Assembly: GCF_019145355.1 (NCBI RefSeq)
Contig: NZ_JAHSTY010000001.1
Coordinates: 2,294,001-2,358,000 of the forward strand
From: Pseudomonas azadiae
Lineage (GTDB): Bacteria; Pseudomonadota; Gammaproteobacteria; Pseudomonadales; Pseudomonadaceae
Direction of reading: 5' to 3'
Length of the DNA stretch: 64,000 nucleotides
The notes under the pieces were generated by a model. That model saw only the letters and a program-made list of their open reading frames with translations, had not been told where the DNA came from and did no database searches. The translations under genes and the position numbers were made by a program. Below are positions 21,718 through 30,380 of this stretch, in pieces (within the stretch, counting starts at the first letter, position 1; each line of letters starts with the position of its first letter).

Positions 21718-22947
21718 ATGAAAATTTATAAAGTCGGCGGTGCGGTACGGGACCGCCTCCTGGGCATCCCGGTCACCGATATTGACCGCGTTGTCGTTGG
21801 CGCAACTGCCGAAGAGATGCTGGCCAAAGGTTACAAGCCGGTCGGCGCTGACTTCCCGGTGTTCCTGGACCCCAAAAACGGCGATGAATACGCGCTTGCC
21901 CGCACGGAACGCAAGAGCGGCCGGGGTTATGGGGGCTTTGTGTTTCACGCCAGCCCCGAGGTCACGCTGGAAGAAGACCTGATCCGTCGCGACCTCACCA
22001 TCAACGCCATGGCGGAAGACGATGATGGCAACCTGACCGACCCTTATCACGGCAGGCACGATCTTGACGCACGCATTTTGCGCCATGTTTCTCCGGCATT
22101 CGCCGAAGATCCGCTACGTGTGCTGCGCGTTGCACGCTTTGCCGCGCGGTACGCACACCTGGGTTTTACCGTGGCGCCAGAAACACTCGAACTGATGCGT
22201 GAGCTCAGTGCGTCCGGCGAACTGGAAGCCCTGACGCCGGAGCGCAGCTGGAAAGAAATCTCCCGAGCGCTGCTGGAAGACCGGCCCCAAGTCTTTATCC
22301 AGGTGCTGCGCGACTGCACTGCACTGAAAATCTTGATGCCCGAGGTCGATGCGCTGTTCGGCGTGCCGCAGCCCGAAGCGCATCACCCTGAAATCGACAC
22401 CGGCGTACACACCTTAAGCGTGCTGGAACAAGCCGCCCGGCACAAACAGCCACTGACTGTGCGCTGGGCCTGCCTGCTGCACGACTTGGGTAAGGGTGTG
22501 ACGCCTGTGGATAAGTGGCCGCAGCACATCGCCCATGAACACCTGGGTTTAAAGCTGATCAAGGCCGTCAACGAGCGCTTCAAAGTACCCAAGGACTGCC
22601 AGGAATTGGCGCTGCTGGTGGGCCAATATCACACCCATGGCCACCGGGCCCTGGAGCTGAAAGCCTCGACGTTGCTGGAGTTGCTGCAGAGTTTCGACGT
22701 TTACCGGCGACCGCAGCGCTTTGAAGAGTTTGTGGTTGCCTGCGAGATGGATGCCCGAGGCCGCAAGGGCCTGGAACTGAGAAGTTATCCACAGGCGGAT
22801 TACCTGCGCGGCGCGGCACAGGCCGCACGCGAAGTCGCCGTAGCGCCGCTGCTGGAGAAAGGCTTCAAAGGCCCGGAACTGGGGGAGGCACTCAAGCGCG
22901 AACGGCACAAGGCATTGAAGGCCTACAAGGAACGGCATTCCCTATAG
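21718..22947 (+). CDS. cca: Multifunctional CCA-adding tRNA nucleotidyltransferase with HD domain
   Basis: A 409-residue class II CCA enzyme that builds or repairs the tRNA 3' CCA end. The N-terminal catalytic motif is [23 protein letters not shown], with the metal carboxylates D-x-D in [21 protein letters not shown] is the second motif. A C-terminal HD phosphohydrolase domain is present (ETGVHTLS-like start at about residue 225, then CLLHDLGKG), as in gammaproteobacterial enzymes with phosphatase and phosphodiesterase activity. The start codon is one base after the T-run of the upstream terminator. The 3' end overlaps folK convergently by 6 bases. Confidence 0.94.
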   Translation: MKIYKVGGAVRDRLLGIPVTDIDRVVVGATAEEMLAKGYKPVGADFPVFLDPKNGDEYALARTERKSGRGYGGFVFHASPEVTLEEDLIRRDLTINAMAEDDDGNLTDPYHGRHDLDARILRHVSPAFAEDPLRVLRVARFAARYAHLGFTVAPETLELMRELSASGELEALTPERSWKEISRALLEDRPQVFIQVLRDCTALKILMPEVDALFGVPQPEAHHPEIDTGVHTLSVLEQAARHKQPLTVRWACLLHDLGKGVTPVDKWPQHIAHEHLGLKLIKAVNERFKVPKDCQELALLVGQYHTHGHRALELKASTLLELLQSFDVYRRPQRFEEFVVACEMDARGRKGLELRSYPQADYLRGAAQAAREVAVAPLLEKGFKGPELGEALKRERHKALKAYKERHSL

Positions 22948-23460
22948 GAACGCATCCGGCGTCAGTTGCCGGCCCTGCCACTCGAAACCGACAGGCGCCA
23001 GCACCTGGTCAATCTGCGCATCGCGCCACAGCTCAGCCAGGGTCTTGCCCACTTCAGGGTGCACACGCTCCGGCGCCATCAACGACAGTGGCCACAGTAC
23101 AAAGGCGTTCTTGAGGATTTCTGCACGCGGCAGGATCAAACCATCGAAGTTGCCCACCAGGTCGCCATACAGCAACACATCGATATCCAGCGGCAGGCCC
23201 TTGCGGTCTGGCGCATAGCGGCCGTTATCGGCCTCGATGAATTTCAACCGGCGATCCAGTTCCATCAATGGCAGGTCGGTATAAGCCGACACCACCAGGT
23301 TGAAGAACGGACCGCTCTTGATGCCCACCGGCTGGCTTTCGAACACGGGCGAGCAACGCACATCGGTCAAGAAACTTGCCAGCGCATCAAGGCCGGCACG
23401 CAGATGCGACTCGCGCTCAATGTTGCTGCCTAGGCCAAGGTAAACCTGAGTTAGCGGCAT
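22942..23460 (-). CDS. folK: 6-hydroxymethyl-7,8-dihydropterin pyrophosphokinase
   Basis: A 172-residue HPPK of folate synthesis; it transfers pyrophosphate from ATP to hydroxymethyldihydropterin. The N-terminus [21 protein letters not shown] and the signature [16 protein letters not shown] are typical, with conserved [14 protein letters not shown]. The start overlaps the end of folB by 10 bases, so folB-folK is one unit. The 3' end overlaps cca by 6 bases in convergent orientation. Confidence 0.93.
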   Translation of the reverse strand: MPLTQVYLGLGSNIERESHLRAGLDALASFLTDVRCSPVFESQPVGIKSGPFFNLVVSAYTDLPLMELDRRLKFIEADNGRYAPDRKGLPLDIDVLLYGDLVGNFDGLILPRAEILKNAFVLWPLSLMAPERVHPEVGKTLAELWRDAQIDQVLAPVGFEWQGRQLTPDAFL

Positions 23461-23804
23461 CCGCGCTCGATCTCCACACCCACACCCTTGGCAGCCGGCA
23501 CGGCACCTGGCTTGGTCAACTTGAGGTGCAGCCAGGGAATCTGGAATTCACTCATCAGCACTTCGGCCAGGCGCTCGGCGAACGTCTCGACCAACTGGTA
23601 CTGGGCTTGTTCGGCAAAGGCCTGGATACGAGCGGATACGCTGGCGTAATCCAGCGCCAAGGTCAGGTCGTCACCCGCGGCGGCCGGGCGGTTGTCCCAG
23701 GCGAAGCTCAGGTCCAGGCGCAGGCATTGGCGGATTCCGCGCTCCCAGTCGTAGGCCCCGATCACGGTGTCGACTTCCAGGCCTTCGATAAACACTCTGT
23801 CCAA
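23451..23804 (-). CDS. folB: Dihydroneopterin aldolase
   Basis: A 117-residue FolB that cleaves dihydroneopterin to 6-hydroxymethyldihydropterin, the FolK substrate. Family pattern: [22 protein letters not shown], then [13 protein letters not shown] and [12 protein letters not shown]. No ATG is available; I choose TTG at 23804 because GGAGAAGAG lies 4-12 bases upstream. An in-frame TTG 24 bases earlier would add eight non-family residues. It is divergent from plsY across 74 bases. Confidence 0.9.
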   Translation of the reverse strand: MDRVFIEGLEVDTVIGAYDWERGIRQCLRLDLSFAWDNRPAAAGDDLTLALDYASVSARIQAFAEQAQYQLVETFAERLAEVLMSEFQIPWLHLKLTKPGAVPAAKGVGVEIERGCR

Positions 23805-23878
23805 GCACTCTTCTCCGCAGCACGACAAGGGCGCGATGCCCCGTTAGAATCAGGGCGTCCTCGCCCGGAATAGTTAGC

Positions 23879-24448
23879 ATGTTTTGGTCACTGGCGACTT
23901 TCGCCTACCTGCTCGGCTCGCTGTCCTTCGCCATTTTGCTCAGCCGCCTGACGGGAAATCCCGATCCGCGAATGAGTGGCTCAGGCAATGCCGGCGCCAC
24001 CAATATGTTGCGTCTGGCCGGCAAGAAACTCGCCGTACTCACGTTGCTGGGCGACGCGTGCAAAGGCTTGTTGCCCGTGCTGATCGCCAGCCTCGCCGGC
24101 CTTACCCTGCAACAACAGGCCTGGATCGGCGTATGCGCCGTCCTCGGCCACCTGTTCCCACTGTACTTCCGTTTTCGCGGCGGCAAAGGCGTCGCCACGG
24201 CAGCCGGCATGTTGCTGGGAATTTATCCCCCGGCGGCCTTGCTGGCCCTACTCGGCTGGCTACTGACGTTCTACTTGACCCGCACCAGCTCACTCGCCGC
24301 CTTGATCGCGACTCCGCTCACCCTGCCGCTGCTGGCCTGGCAAGAACCGGCGGCGCTGCTGCCGATGAGCGTGCTGACACTGCTGATCGTGTGGCGCCAC
24401 CGAGGCAATTTACGCGACCTGTTTGCCGGGCGCGAACGGCATTTTTAA
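23879..24448 (+). CDS. plsY: Acyl-phosphate:glycerol-3-phosphate acyltransferase
   Basis: A 189-residue polytopic membrane enzyme that acylates glycerol-3-phosphate from acyl-phosphate, the first step of phospholipid synthesis. The three PlsY motifs are visible: [12 protein letters not shown] then [13 protein letters not shown], and [17 protein letters not shown]. About five hydrophobic segments are spread along the length. It is divergent from folB; the downstream gene tsaD is convergent with 33 bases between. Confidence 0.94.
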   Translation: MFWSLATFAYLLGSLSFAILLSRLTGNPDPRMSGSGNAGATNMLRLAGKKLAVLTLLGDACKGLLPVLIASLAGLTLQQQAWIGVCAVLGHLFPLYFRFRGGKGVATAAGMLLGIYPPAALLALLGWLLTFYLTRTSSLAALIATPLTLPLLAWQEPAALLPMSVLTLLIVWRHRGNLRDLFAGRERHF

Positions 24449-24481
24449 ATACCTTCGGCGAGCCCGGCTCACGCTTGGGCG

Positions 24482-25507
24482 TTACAGCGGCGACAACTGC
24501 TCCATCGGCCAGCGCGCCTGCACACTGATCGCCAGGCTTTCGTGCTGACCCGCCTGCAAGCGTTGGCAACCGGCATAGGCGATCATCGCACCGTTGTCGG
24601 TGCAGAACTCGGGCCGGGCGTAGAACACATCGCCTTTCATGTCACCGAGCATTTTTTCCAGTGAAGTGCGCAAGGCCTTGTTGGCGCTGACACCGCCAGC
24701 GATCACCAGGCGCTTCATGCCCGCCTGTTTCAGGGCGCGCTTGCACTTGATGGTCAAAGTCTCCACCACGGCCTGCTGGAACGCCAGTGCGATGTCGCAA
24801 CGGGCTTGCTCACTGTCGTCCCCGGCGCTGACGCTGTGCTGCCAGGTGTTCAGCGCAGAGGTCTTCAAACCACTGAAACTGAACATCAGGCCAGGGCGAT
24901 CGCACATCGGGCGCGGGAAGGTGTAGCGGCCGGCAACGCCTTTTTCGGCGAGACGCGCGATTTCCGGGCCACCGGGATAATTGAGGCCCATCATCTTCGC
25001 GGTCTTGTCGAATGCCTCGCCCGCGGCGTCGTCCAGTGACTCACCCAACAGGGTGTATTGGCCGATGCCATCCACTTGAACCAGCTGCGTATGGCCCCCT
25101 GAAACCAACAAAGCGACGAACGGGAACTCAGGGGGTGTTTTTTCCAGCATCGGCGCCAATAAATGGCCTTCCATATGGTGCACGCCGAGGGCGGGAATGC
25201 CCCAGGCGAATGCCAGCGCCTGGGCGCAAGAGGCCCCAACCAGCAGGGCTCCGACCAATCCAGGGCCCGCGGTGTAGGCGATGGCGTCGATCTCTGTCGG
25301 CACGCAGCCGGCCTCATCCAGCACCTGGCGGATCAGCGGCAGCATGCGTTTGACGTGATCACGGCTGGCCAGCTCCGGCACCACACCGCCATAGGCACGG
25401 TGCAGGTCGATCTGGCTGAACAGCGCATCGGCCAAGAGCCCGCGTTCACTGTCGTAAAGTGCGACACCGGTTTCGTCGCAGGAGGTTTCAAGTCCCAGTA
25501 CTAGCAT
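24482..25507 (-). CDS. tsaD: tRNA N6-threonylcarbamoyladenosine transferase subunit TsaD
   Basis: A 341-residue Kae1/TsaD (formerly Gcp) protein. It transfers the threonylcarbamoyl group onto A37 of ANN-decoding tRNAs, with TsaB/TsaE. The N-terminus [17 protein letters not shown], the iron-site motif GVHHMEGHL, and [13 protein letters not shown] are intact, as is the C-terminal [12 protein letters not shown]. It is divergent from rpsU, the usual arrangement in pseudomonads. Confidence 0.95.
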   Translation of the reverse strand: MLVLGLETSCDETGVALYDSERGLLADALFSQIDLHRAYGGVVPELASRDHVKRMLPLIRQVLDEAGCVPTEIDAIAYTAGPGLVGALLVGASCAQALAFAWGIPALGVHHMEGHLLAPMLEKTPPEFPFVALLVSGGHTQLVQVDGIGQYTLLGESLDDAAGEAFDKTAKMMGLNYPGGPEIARLAEKGVAGRYTFPRPMCDRPGLMFSFSGLKTSALNTWQHSVSAGDDSEQARCDIALAFQQAVVETLTIKCKRALKQAGMKRLVIAGGVSANKALRTSLEKMLGDMKGDVFYARPEFCTDNGAMIAYAGCQRLQAGQHESLAISVQARWPMEQLSPL

Positions 25508-25594
25508 GGGTTTTCGCCTTGTAGAGGCTAGATTCGAAGGCGCGCATAATAGTCGCCGCTCCCCCTCCCGACTAGCGGTTTTCGATCAGAGGCT

Positions 25595-25623
25595 TTGCAT
25601 TCCGGGCAATGAGGGGTTAACAT
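25595..25623 (+). promoter_or_regulatory. Candidate promoter of rpsU
   Basis: TTGCAT (25595-25600) and TAACAT (25618-25623) are separated by exactly 17 bases, giving a plausible sigma-70 promoter with a start near 25630 and a leader of about 80 bases to the rpsU ATG. Confidence 0.45.
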
Positions 25624-25709
25624 CCGCAACCCTTAAAAACCGACGACCTCAGCCGCGAATTTTTTGCGACGAGAACGTTGATCCCGGTAATGAAAGAAGG
25701 TAGCTCTGG

Positions 25710-25925
25710 ATGCCAGCCGTCAAAGTTAAAGAGAACGAACCCTTCGACGTAGCTCTGCGTCGTTTCAAGCGCTCCTGCGAAAAAGCCGGTGTACTGGCTG
25801 AAGTTCGTAGCCGCGAATTTTACGAGAAGCCAACGTCTGAGCGTAAGCGTAAAGCAGCAGCCGCTGTTAAGCGTCACGCCAAGAAAGTTCAGCGCGAACA
25901 GCGCCGCGCCGTTCGTCTGTACTAA
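25710..25925 (+). CDS. rpsU: 30S ribosomal protein bS21
   Basis: A 71-residue basic protein, full length for bS21. The N-terminus [21 protein letters not shown] and the Arg/Lys-rich C-terminus ([18 protein letters not shown]) are diagnostic. It lies near the anti-Shine-Dalgarno end of 16S rRNA in the 30S subunit. It begins the rpsU-dnaG-rpoD macromolecular synthesis cluster; an AAGAAGG site precedes the ATG. Confidence 0.98.
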
Positions 25926-25955
25926 TACACAGACGTTCGTAGCAAGCTTCTGCCA

Positions 25956-25976
25956 AGCCCGGCCCTCAGCCGGGCT
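25956..25976 (+). terminator. Possible attenuator hairpin downstream of rpsU
   Basis: A perfect 8-bp stem, AGCCCGGC / GCCGGGCT, with a 5-base loop sits 30 bases after the rpsU stop. No strong T-run follows, so it may act as a partial terminator or 3' stabiliser. E. coli also has a leaky terminator between rpsU and dnaG. Confidence 0.55.
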
Positions 25977-26371
25977 AATGGCATTTGCGGATATCGCTTG
26001 ATGTTTCACTGTTGACGCCGCACATGCGACTGAAACACCTGCTTCACACGTCAGGACTGGCGCTTCTGCCAGCGGTGCACGTCTCTTCTGACGAGCCTAT
26101 CAAGGCTACTGACGAGCACACTCATTTTTCAAGCAGGCGATCAACTGTATCGGCTGTGCCCGATAATGCGCTTCCGAGGCCCGCCATTGGCCAAGACCGG
26201 ATGCCGGGGCAATATTTCCATGCCGAAAACCTGATTGAAATTAACGTCAGCGAATGCGCGGCAGATACACTTCCTGTAAGCCCAAGCGGGCATTTGATGA
26301 TCGAGCCACACGATGCGTGCGCTTGAATACTTGATGGGCCCTCATTTACACGCAGTGATGACGAGAACGCC
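25977..26371 (+). other. Long rpsU-dnaG spacer without a convincing gene
   Basis: About 395 bases separate the rpsU hairpin from dnaG. One open frame runs through it (in-frame ATG 26024, stop before 26327, about 100 residues, beginning MRLKHLLHTSGLALLPAVHV), but it has no ribosome binding site and no motif that I know. I leave it uncalled. Many pseudomonads, as I recall, have a GatB/YqeY-domain gene here; nothing resembling it is visible. Confidence 0.5.
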
Positions 26372-28342
26372 ATGGCCGGGCTGATTCCCCAGAGCTTTAT
26401 TGACGACCTTCTGAACCGCACCGACATCGTCGATGTTGTCAGCTCGCGCGTGCAACTGAAAAAAGCTGGCAAGAATTACACCGCCTGCTGCCCGTTCCAC
26501 AAGGAAAAAACTCCATCGTTCAGCGTCAGTCCCGACAAGCAGTTCTACTACTGCTTTGGTTGCGGCGCCGGCGGTAACGCCCTGGGGTTTCTCATGGACC
26601 ACGACAACCTGGACTTCCCCCAGGCTATCGAGGACCTGGCGAAAGCGGCGGGCATGGAAGTGCCCCGCGAAGAAAGTGGCCGCCCGCACAAACCGCGACA
26701 ACCCACCGATTCGCCGCTCTACCCGCTGCTGACCGCTGCTGCCGACTTCTACCGCCAGGCGCTTAAAAGCCACCCACAGCGCAAAGCCGCCGTCGATTAC
26801 CTCAAGGGCCGTGGCCTCACGGGTGAAATCGCGCGTGACTTCGGCCTCGGTTTCGCCCCGCCCGGTTGGGACAACCTGTACAAGCACCTGAGCAGCGACA
26901 CCCTCCAGCAAAAAGCCATGATCGATGCCGGCCTGCTGGTGGAAAACGCCGAAACCGGCAAACGCTATGACCGTTTCCGCGACCGCGTGATGTTCCCGAT
27001 ACGGGACAGCCGTGGCCGCATCATCGCCTTTGGTGGCCGGGTGCTGGGGGACGACAAACCCAAGTACTTGAATTCGCCGGAAACCCCGGTGTTCCACAAG
27101 GGCCAGGAACTCTACGGCCTGTTTGAAGCACGCAAGAACAACCGCAACCTCGACGAGATCATCGTGGTTGAAGGTTATATGGACGTGATCGCGCTCGCTC
27201 AACAGGGCCTGCGCAACGCCGTGGCCACGCTCGGCACCGCCACCAGCGAAGAACACATGAAGCGCCTGTTTCGCGTGGTGCCCAGCGTGCTCTTCTGCTT
27301 CGACGGTGACCAAGCCGGCCGCAACGCCGCCTGGCGCGCGCTTGAGGCAACACTGTCGAGCCTGCAGGACGGGCGTCGTGCACGCTTCCTGTTCCTGCCC
27401 GAAGGCGAAGACCCGGACACCCTGGTGCGCTCCGAAGGCACCGACGCATTCCGCGCGCGCATCAATCAACACGCACAGCCGCTGGCGGACTATTTCTTCC
27501 AGCAACTGACCGAAGAGGCTGACCCGCGCTCCCTCGAAGGCAAGGCCCACATGGCCACCCTCGCGGCACCGCTGATCGACAAAGTCCCCGGCGCCAACCT
27601 GAAATCGCTGATGCGCATGCGCCTGCTGGAAATCACCGGCTTGAGCGGCGAGGCCGTCAGCCAGTTGGTGCATAACGCACCGCAAGATGCCCCGCCGGCG
27701 TACGACCCAGGCATGGATTACGACGCCATGCCGGACTATTCCGACTTCCACCAACCGCAGGAGGCCTATGCGCCCCAGCAGGAGTGGACACCGAAAAAGC
27801 CCGGCGCCGGCGGCAAGAAATGGGACAACAAACCCTGGAGCAAGAACGGCAAGCGTGGCGATCGCGACGAATCCTACGCGCCGAGAACGCCGGTGGCCGT
27901 TGAAGCGCCAACGCTTATTGCGCTGCGTACGCTCATCCATCACCCGCAGCTGGCGGGCAAGGTTGAGAGCGCCGACCATTTTGCTAACGCGAGCAATACT
28001 TATGCCCAGGTGCTGATCGCCTTGATCGAGGCGGTACAGAAAAATCCCAAGCTAAACTCAATTCAGCTGATGGCACGCTGGCACGGCACCGAACAAGGCC
28101 GACTGTTGAAAGCCCTCGCGGAAAAGGAGTGGCTAATTGACGGCGACAACCTTGAACAACAGTTTTTAGACACCATTAATAGGTTATCCGCGGGTCAGCA
28201 CACACAGACCCTCGATGAGCTCATCAAGCGAGCAAGACAGCCGGATTTATCGGCTGAAGAGAAAATTCAGATAGCAAAACAGATGCGCGACCTCTTAAAA
28301 CAGAACGTTTGCGCATCAAACCCGACCTCAGCTGGCGTGTGA
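26372..28342 (+). CDS. dnaG: DNA primase
   Basis: A 656-residue primase that makes RNA primers at the replication fork. The N-terminal CHC2 zinc finger is seen in CCPFHKEKTPSFSV and FYYCFGCGAGGNALGF. The TOPRIM core has the glutamate in IIVVEGYMDVIAL and the DxD in FCFDGDQAGRNAA. The C-terminal helicase-binding region (about 510-650) follows a Pro/Lys/Gly-rich linker (about 440-505). It is second in the macromolecular synthesis cluster, and rpoD begins 67 bases downstream. Confidence 0.97.
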   Translation: MAGLIPQSFIDDLLNRTDIVDVVSSRVQLKKAGKNYTACCPFHKEKTPSFSVSPDKQFYYCFGCGAGGNALGFLMDHDNLDFPQAIEDLAKAAGMEVPREESGRPHKPRQPTDSPLYPLLTAAADFYRQALKSHPQRKAAVDYLKGRGLTGEIARDFGLGFAPPGWDNLYKHLSSDTLQQKAMIDAGLLVENAETGKRYDRFRDRVMFPIRDSRGRIIAFGGRVLGDDKPKYLNSPETPVFHKGQELYGLFEARKNNRNLDEIIVVEGYMDVIALAQQGLRNAVATLGTATSEEHMKRLFRVVPSVLFCFDGDQAGRNAAWRALEATLSSLQDGRRARFLFLPEGEDPDTLVRSEGTDAFRARINQHAQPLADYFFQQLTEEADPRSLEGKAHMATLAAPLIDKVPGANLKSLMRMRLLEITGLSGEAVSQLVHNAPQDAPPAYDPGMDYDAMPDYSDFHQPQEAYAPQQEWTPKKPGAGGKKWDNKPWSKNGKRGDRDESYAPRTPVAVEAPTLIALRTLIHHPQLAGKVESADHFANASNTYAQVLIALIEAVQKNPKLNSIQLMARWHGTEQGRLLKALAEKEWLIDGDNLEQQFLDTINRLSAGQHTQTLDELIKRARQPDLSAEEKIQIAKQMRDLLKQNVCASNPTSAGV

Positions 28343-28356
28343 GGTCATAGCTCGGG

Positions 28357-28362
28357 TATAAT
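28357..28362 (+). promoter_or_regulatory. Candidate -10 element upstream of rpoD
   Basis: A perfect TATAAT lies 48 bases before the rpoD ATG, in the dnaG-rpoD gap. No good TTGACA-like -35 is present at 16-18 bases, so the promoter may need an activator. The rpoD gene is probably also reached by readthrough from dnaG. Confidence 0.4.
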
Positions 28363-28409
28363 CCTCGGCTTGTTTTTTGCCCGCCAAGACCTTCAGTGGA
28401 TAGGGTGTT

Positions 28410-30260
28410 ATGTCCGGAAAAGCGCAACAGCAGTCTCGTATCAAAGAGTTGATCGTTCTCGGTCGTGAGCAGGGTTACCTGACTTACGCGGAGGTCAACG
28501 ACCACCTGCCTGAGGATATTTCAGATCCAGAGCAGGTGGAAGACATCATCCGCATGATTAACGACATGGGGATCAACGTATTCGAAGCTGCGCCAGATAA
28601 GGATTCCCTTATGCTGGCGGACGCCGATACCGACGAGGCTGCCGCTGAAGAAGCGGCTGCCGCGCTGGCCGCTGTGGAGACCGATATCGGTCGTACCACC
28701 GACCCTGTGCGCATGTATATGCGTGAAATGGGTACCGTCGAGCTGCTGACACGCGAAGGCGAAATCGAAATCGCCAAGCGTATCGAAGAGGGCATCCGTG
28801 AAGTGATGGGCGCAATTGCGCACTTCCCTGGCACGGTTGACCATATTCTCTCCGAGTACACCCGAGTCACCACCGAAGGCGGTCGCCTGTCCGACGTGCT
28901 GAGTGGCTACATCGACCCGGACGACGGCATCGCGCCGCCTGCCGCCGAAGTGCCGCCGCCTGTCGACCCGAAAGCCGTTAAAGCCGACGACGAAACCGAA
29001 GACGACGATGCTGAAGCCAGCAGCGACGACGAAGATGAAGTTGAAAGCGGTCCGGATCCGGTCGTGGCTGCCCAGCGTTTCGGTGCGGTTTCCGATCAGA
29101 TGGAAATCACCCGCAAGGCGCTGAAGAAGCACGGCCGTTCCAACAAGCTGGCAATCGCCGAGCTGGTTGCCCTGGCTGAGCTGTTCATGCCGATCAAGCT
29201 GGTGCCCAAGCAATTCGAAGGCCTGGTCGAGCGTGTCCGCAGCGCCCTTGAGCGCCTGCGTGCACAAGAGCGTGCGATCATGCAGCTCTGTGTCCGTGAT
29301 GCGCGCATGCCGCGTGCCGACTTCCTGCGCCAGTTCCCGGGCAACGAAGTCGACGAAAGCTGGACCGACGCACTGGCCAAGGGCAAGGCGAAATACGCCG
29401 AAGCCATCGGTCGCCTGCAACCGGACATCATTCGTTGCCAGCAAAAGCTGATCGCACTGCAGACCGAGACCGGCCTGACGATCGCCGAGATCAAGGACAT
29501 CAACCGTCGCATGTCGATCGGTGAGGCCAAGGCCCGCCGCGCGAAGAAAGAGATGGTCGAAGCCAACTTGCGTCTGGTGATCTCCATCGCCAAGAAGTAC
29601 ACCAACCGTGGCCTGCAATTCCTCGATCTGATCCAGGAAGGCAACATCGGTTTGATGAAGGCTGTGGACAAGTTCGAATACCGTCGCGGCTACAAGTTCT
29701 CGACTTATGCCACCTGGTGGATCCGTCAGGCGATCACTCGCTCGATCGCCGACCAGGCCCGCACCATCCGTATTCCGGTGCACATGATCGAGACTATCAA
29801 CAAGCTCAACCGTATTTCCCGGCAGATGTTGCAGGAAATGGGTCGCGAACCGACCCCGGAAGAACTAGGCGAACGCATGGAAATGCCTGAGGATAAAATC
29901 CGCAAGGTATTGAAGATCGCCAAAGAGCCGATCTCCATGGAAACCCCGATTGGTGATGACGAAGACTCTCACCTGGGTGACTTCATCGAAGATTCGACCA
30001 TGCAGTCGCCAATCGATGTCGCCACTGTTGAGAGCCTTAAAGAAGCGACTCGCGACGTACTGTCCGGCCTCACTGCCCGTGAAGCCAAGGTACTGCGCAT
30101 GCGTTTCGGCATCGACATGAATACCGACCACACCCTTGAGGAAGTCGGTAAGCAGTTTGACGTGACCCGCGAGCGGATCCGTCAGATCGAAGCCAAGGCG
30201 CTGCGCAAGTTGCGCCACCCGACGCGAAGCGAGCATCTGCGCTCCTTCCTCGACGAGTGA
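28410..30260 (+). CDS. rpoD: RNA polymerase primary sigma factor (sigma-70)
   Basis: A 616-residue housekeeping sigma factor. Region 1.1 covers about residues 1-80 and an acidic non-conserved region about 180-215. Region 2 contains [38 protein letters not shown] and [18 protein letters not shown]. Region 3 starts at [11 protein letters not shown], and region 4.2 is [21 protein letters not shown]. Length and motif order are those of Pseudomonas RpoD. It ends the macromolecular synthesis cluster and is followed within 5 bases by a strong terminator. Confidence 0.98.
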   Translation: MSGKAQQQSRIKELIVLGREQGYLTYAEVNDHLPEDISDPEQVEDIIRMINDMGINVFEAAPDKDSLMLADADTDEAAAEEAAAALAAVETDIGRTTDPVRMYMREMGTVELLTREGEIEIAKRIEEGIREVMGAIAHFPGTVDHILSEYTRVTTEGGRLSDVLSGYIDPDDGIAPPAAEVPPPVDPKAVKADDETEDDDAEASSDDEDEVESGPDPVVAAQRFGAVSDQMEITRKALKKHGRSNKLAIAELVALAELFMPIKLVPKQFEGLVERVRSALERLRAQERAIMQLCVRDARMPRADFLRQFPGNEVDESWTDALAKGKAKYAEAIGRLQPDIIRCQQKLIALQTETGLTIAEIKDINRRMSIGEAKARRAKKEMVEANLRLVISIAKKYTNRGLQFLDLIQEGNIGLMKAVDKFEYRRGYKFSTYATWWIRQAITRSIADQARTIRIPVHMIETINKLNRISRQMLQEMGREPTPEELGERMEMPEDKIRKVLKIAKEPISMETPIGDDEDSHLGDFIEDSTMQSPIDVATVESLKEATRDVLSGLTAREAKVLRMRFGIDMNTDHTLEEVGKQFDVTRERIRQIEAKALRKLRHPTRSEHLRSFLDE

Positions 30261-30264
30261 TACC

Positions 30265-30298
30265 AAAACCCCCGGCCCAGGCCGGGGGTTTTGTTTTC
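30265..30298 (+). terminator. Rho-independent terminator of rpoD
   Basis: AAAACCCCCGGC is followed by a short loop and GCCGGGGGTTTTGTTTT, starting 5 bases after the rpoD stop codon. The long GC stem and the T-rich tail make it a textbook terminator. Confidence 0.93.
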
Positions 30299-30380
30299 TA
30301 CAGATAAAACCCCGCGCCAGATCCCTCCCCCAAAAGCCCGTCTACACTCGAAACATTCCCCGTGCCATAACGAGACCGTT

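Noticed and set aside
20050..22086. 678-residue minus-strand open frame across ycgB, the terminator and cca
   Set aside because: It is antisense to two conserved genes and reads through a strong terminator; composition is that of a shadow frame.
26024..26326. Possible 100-residue gene between rpsU and dnaG
   Set aside because: No ribosome binding site, no motif, and weak composition; kept only as an uncalled open frame in the spacer entry.
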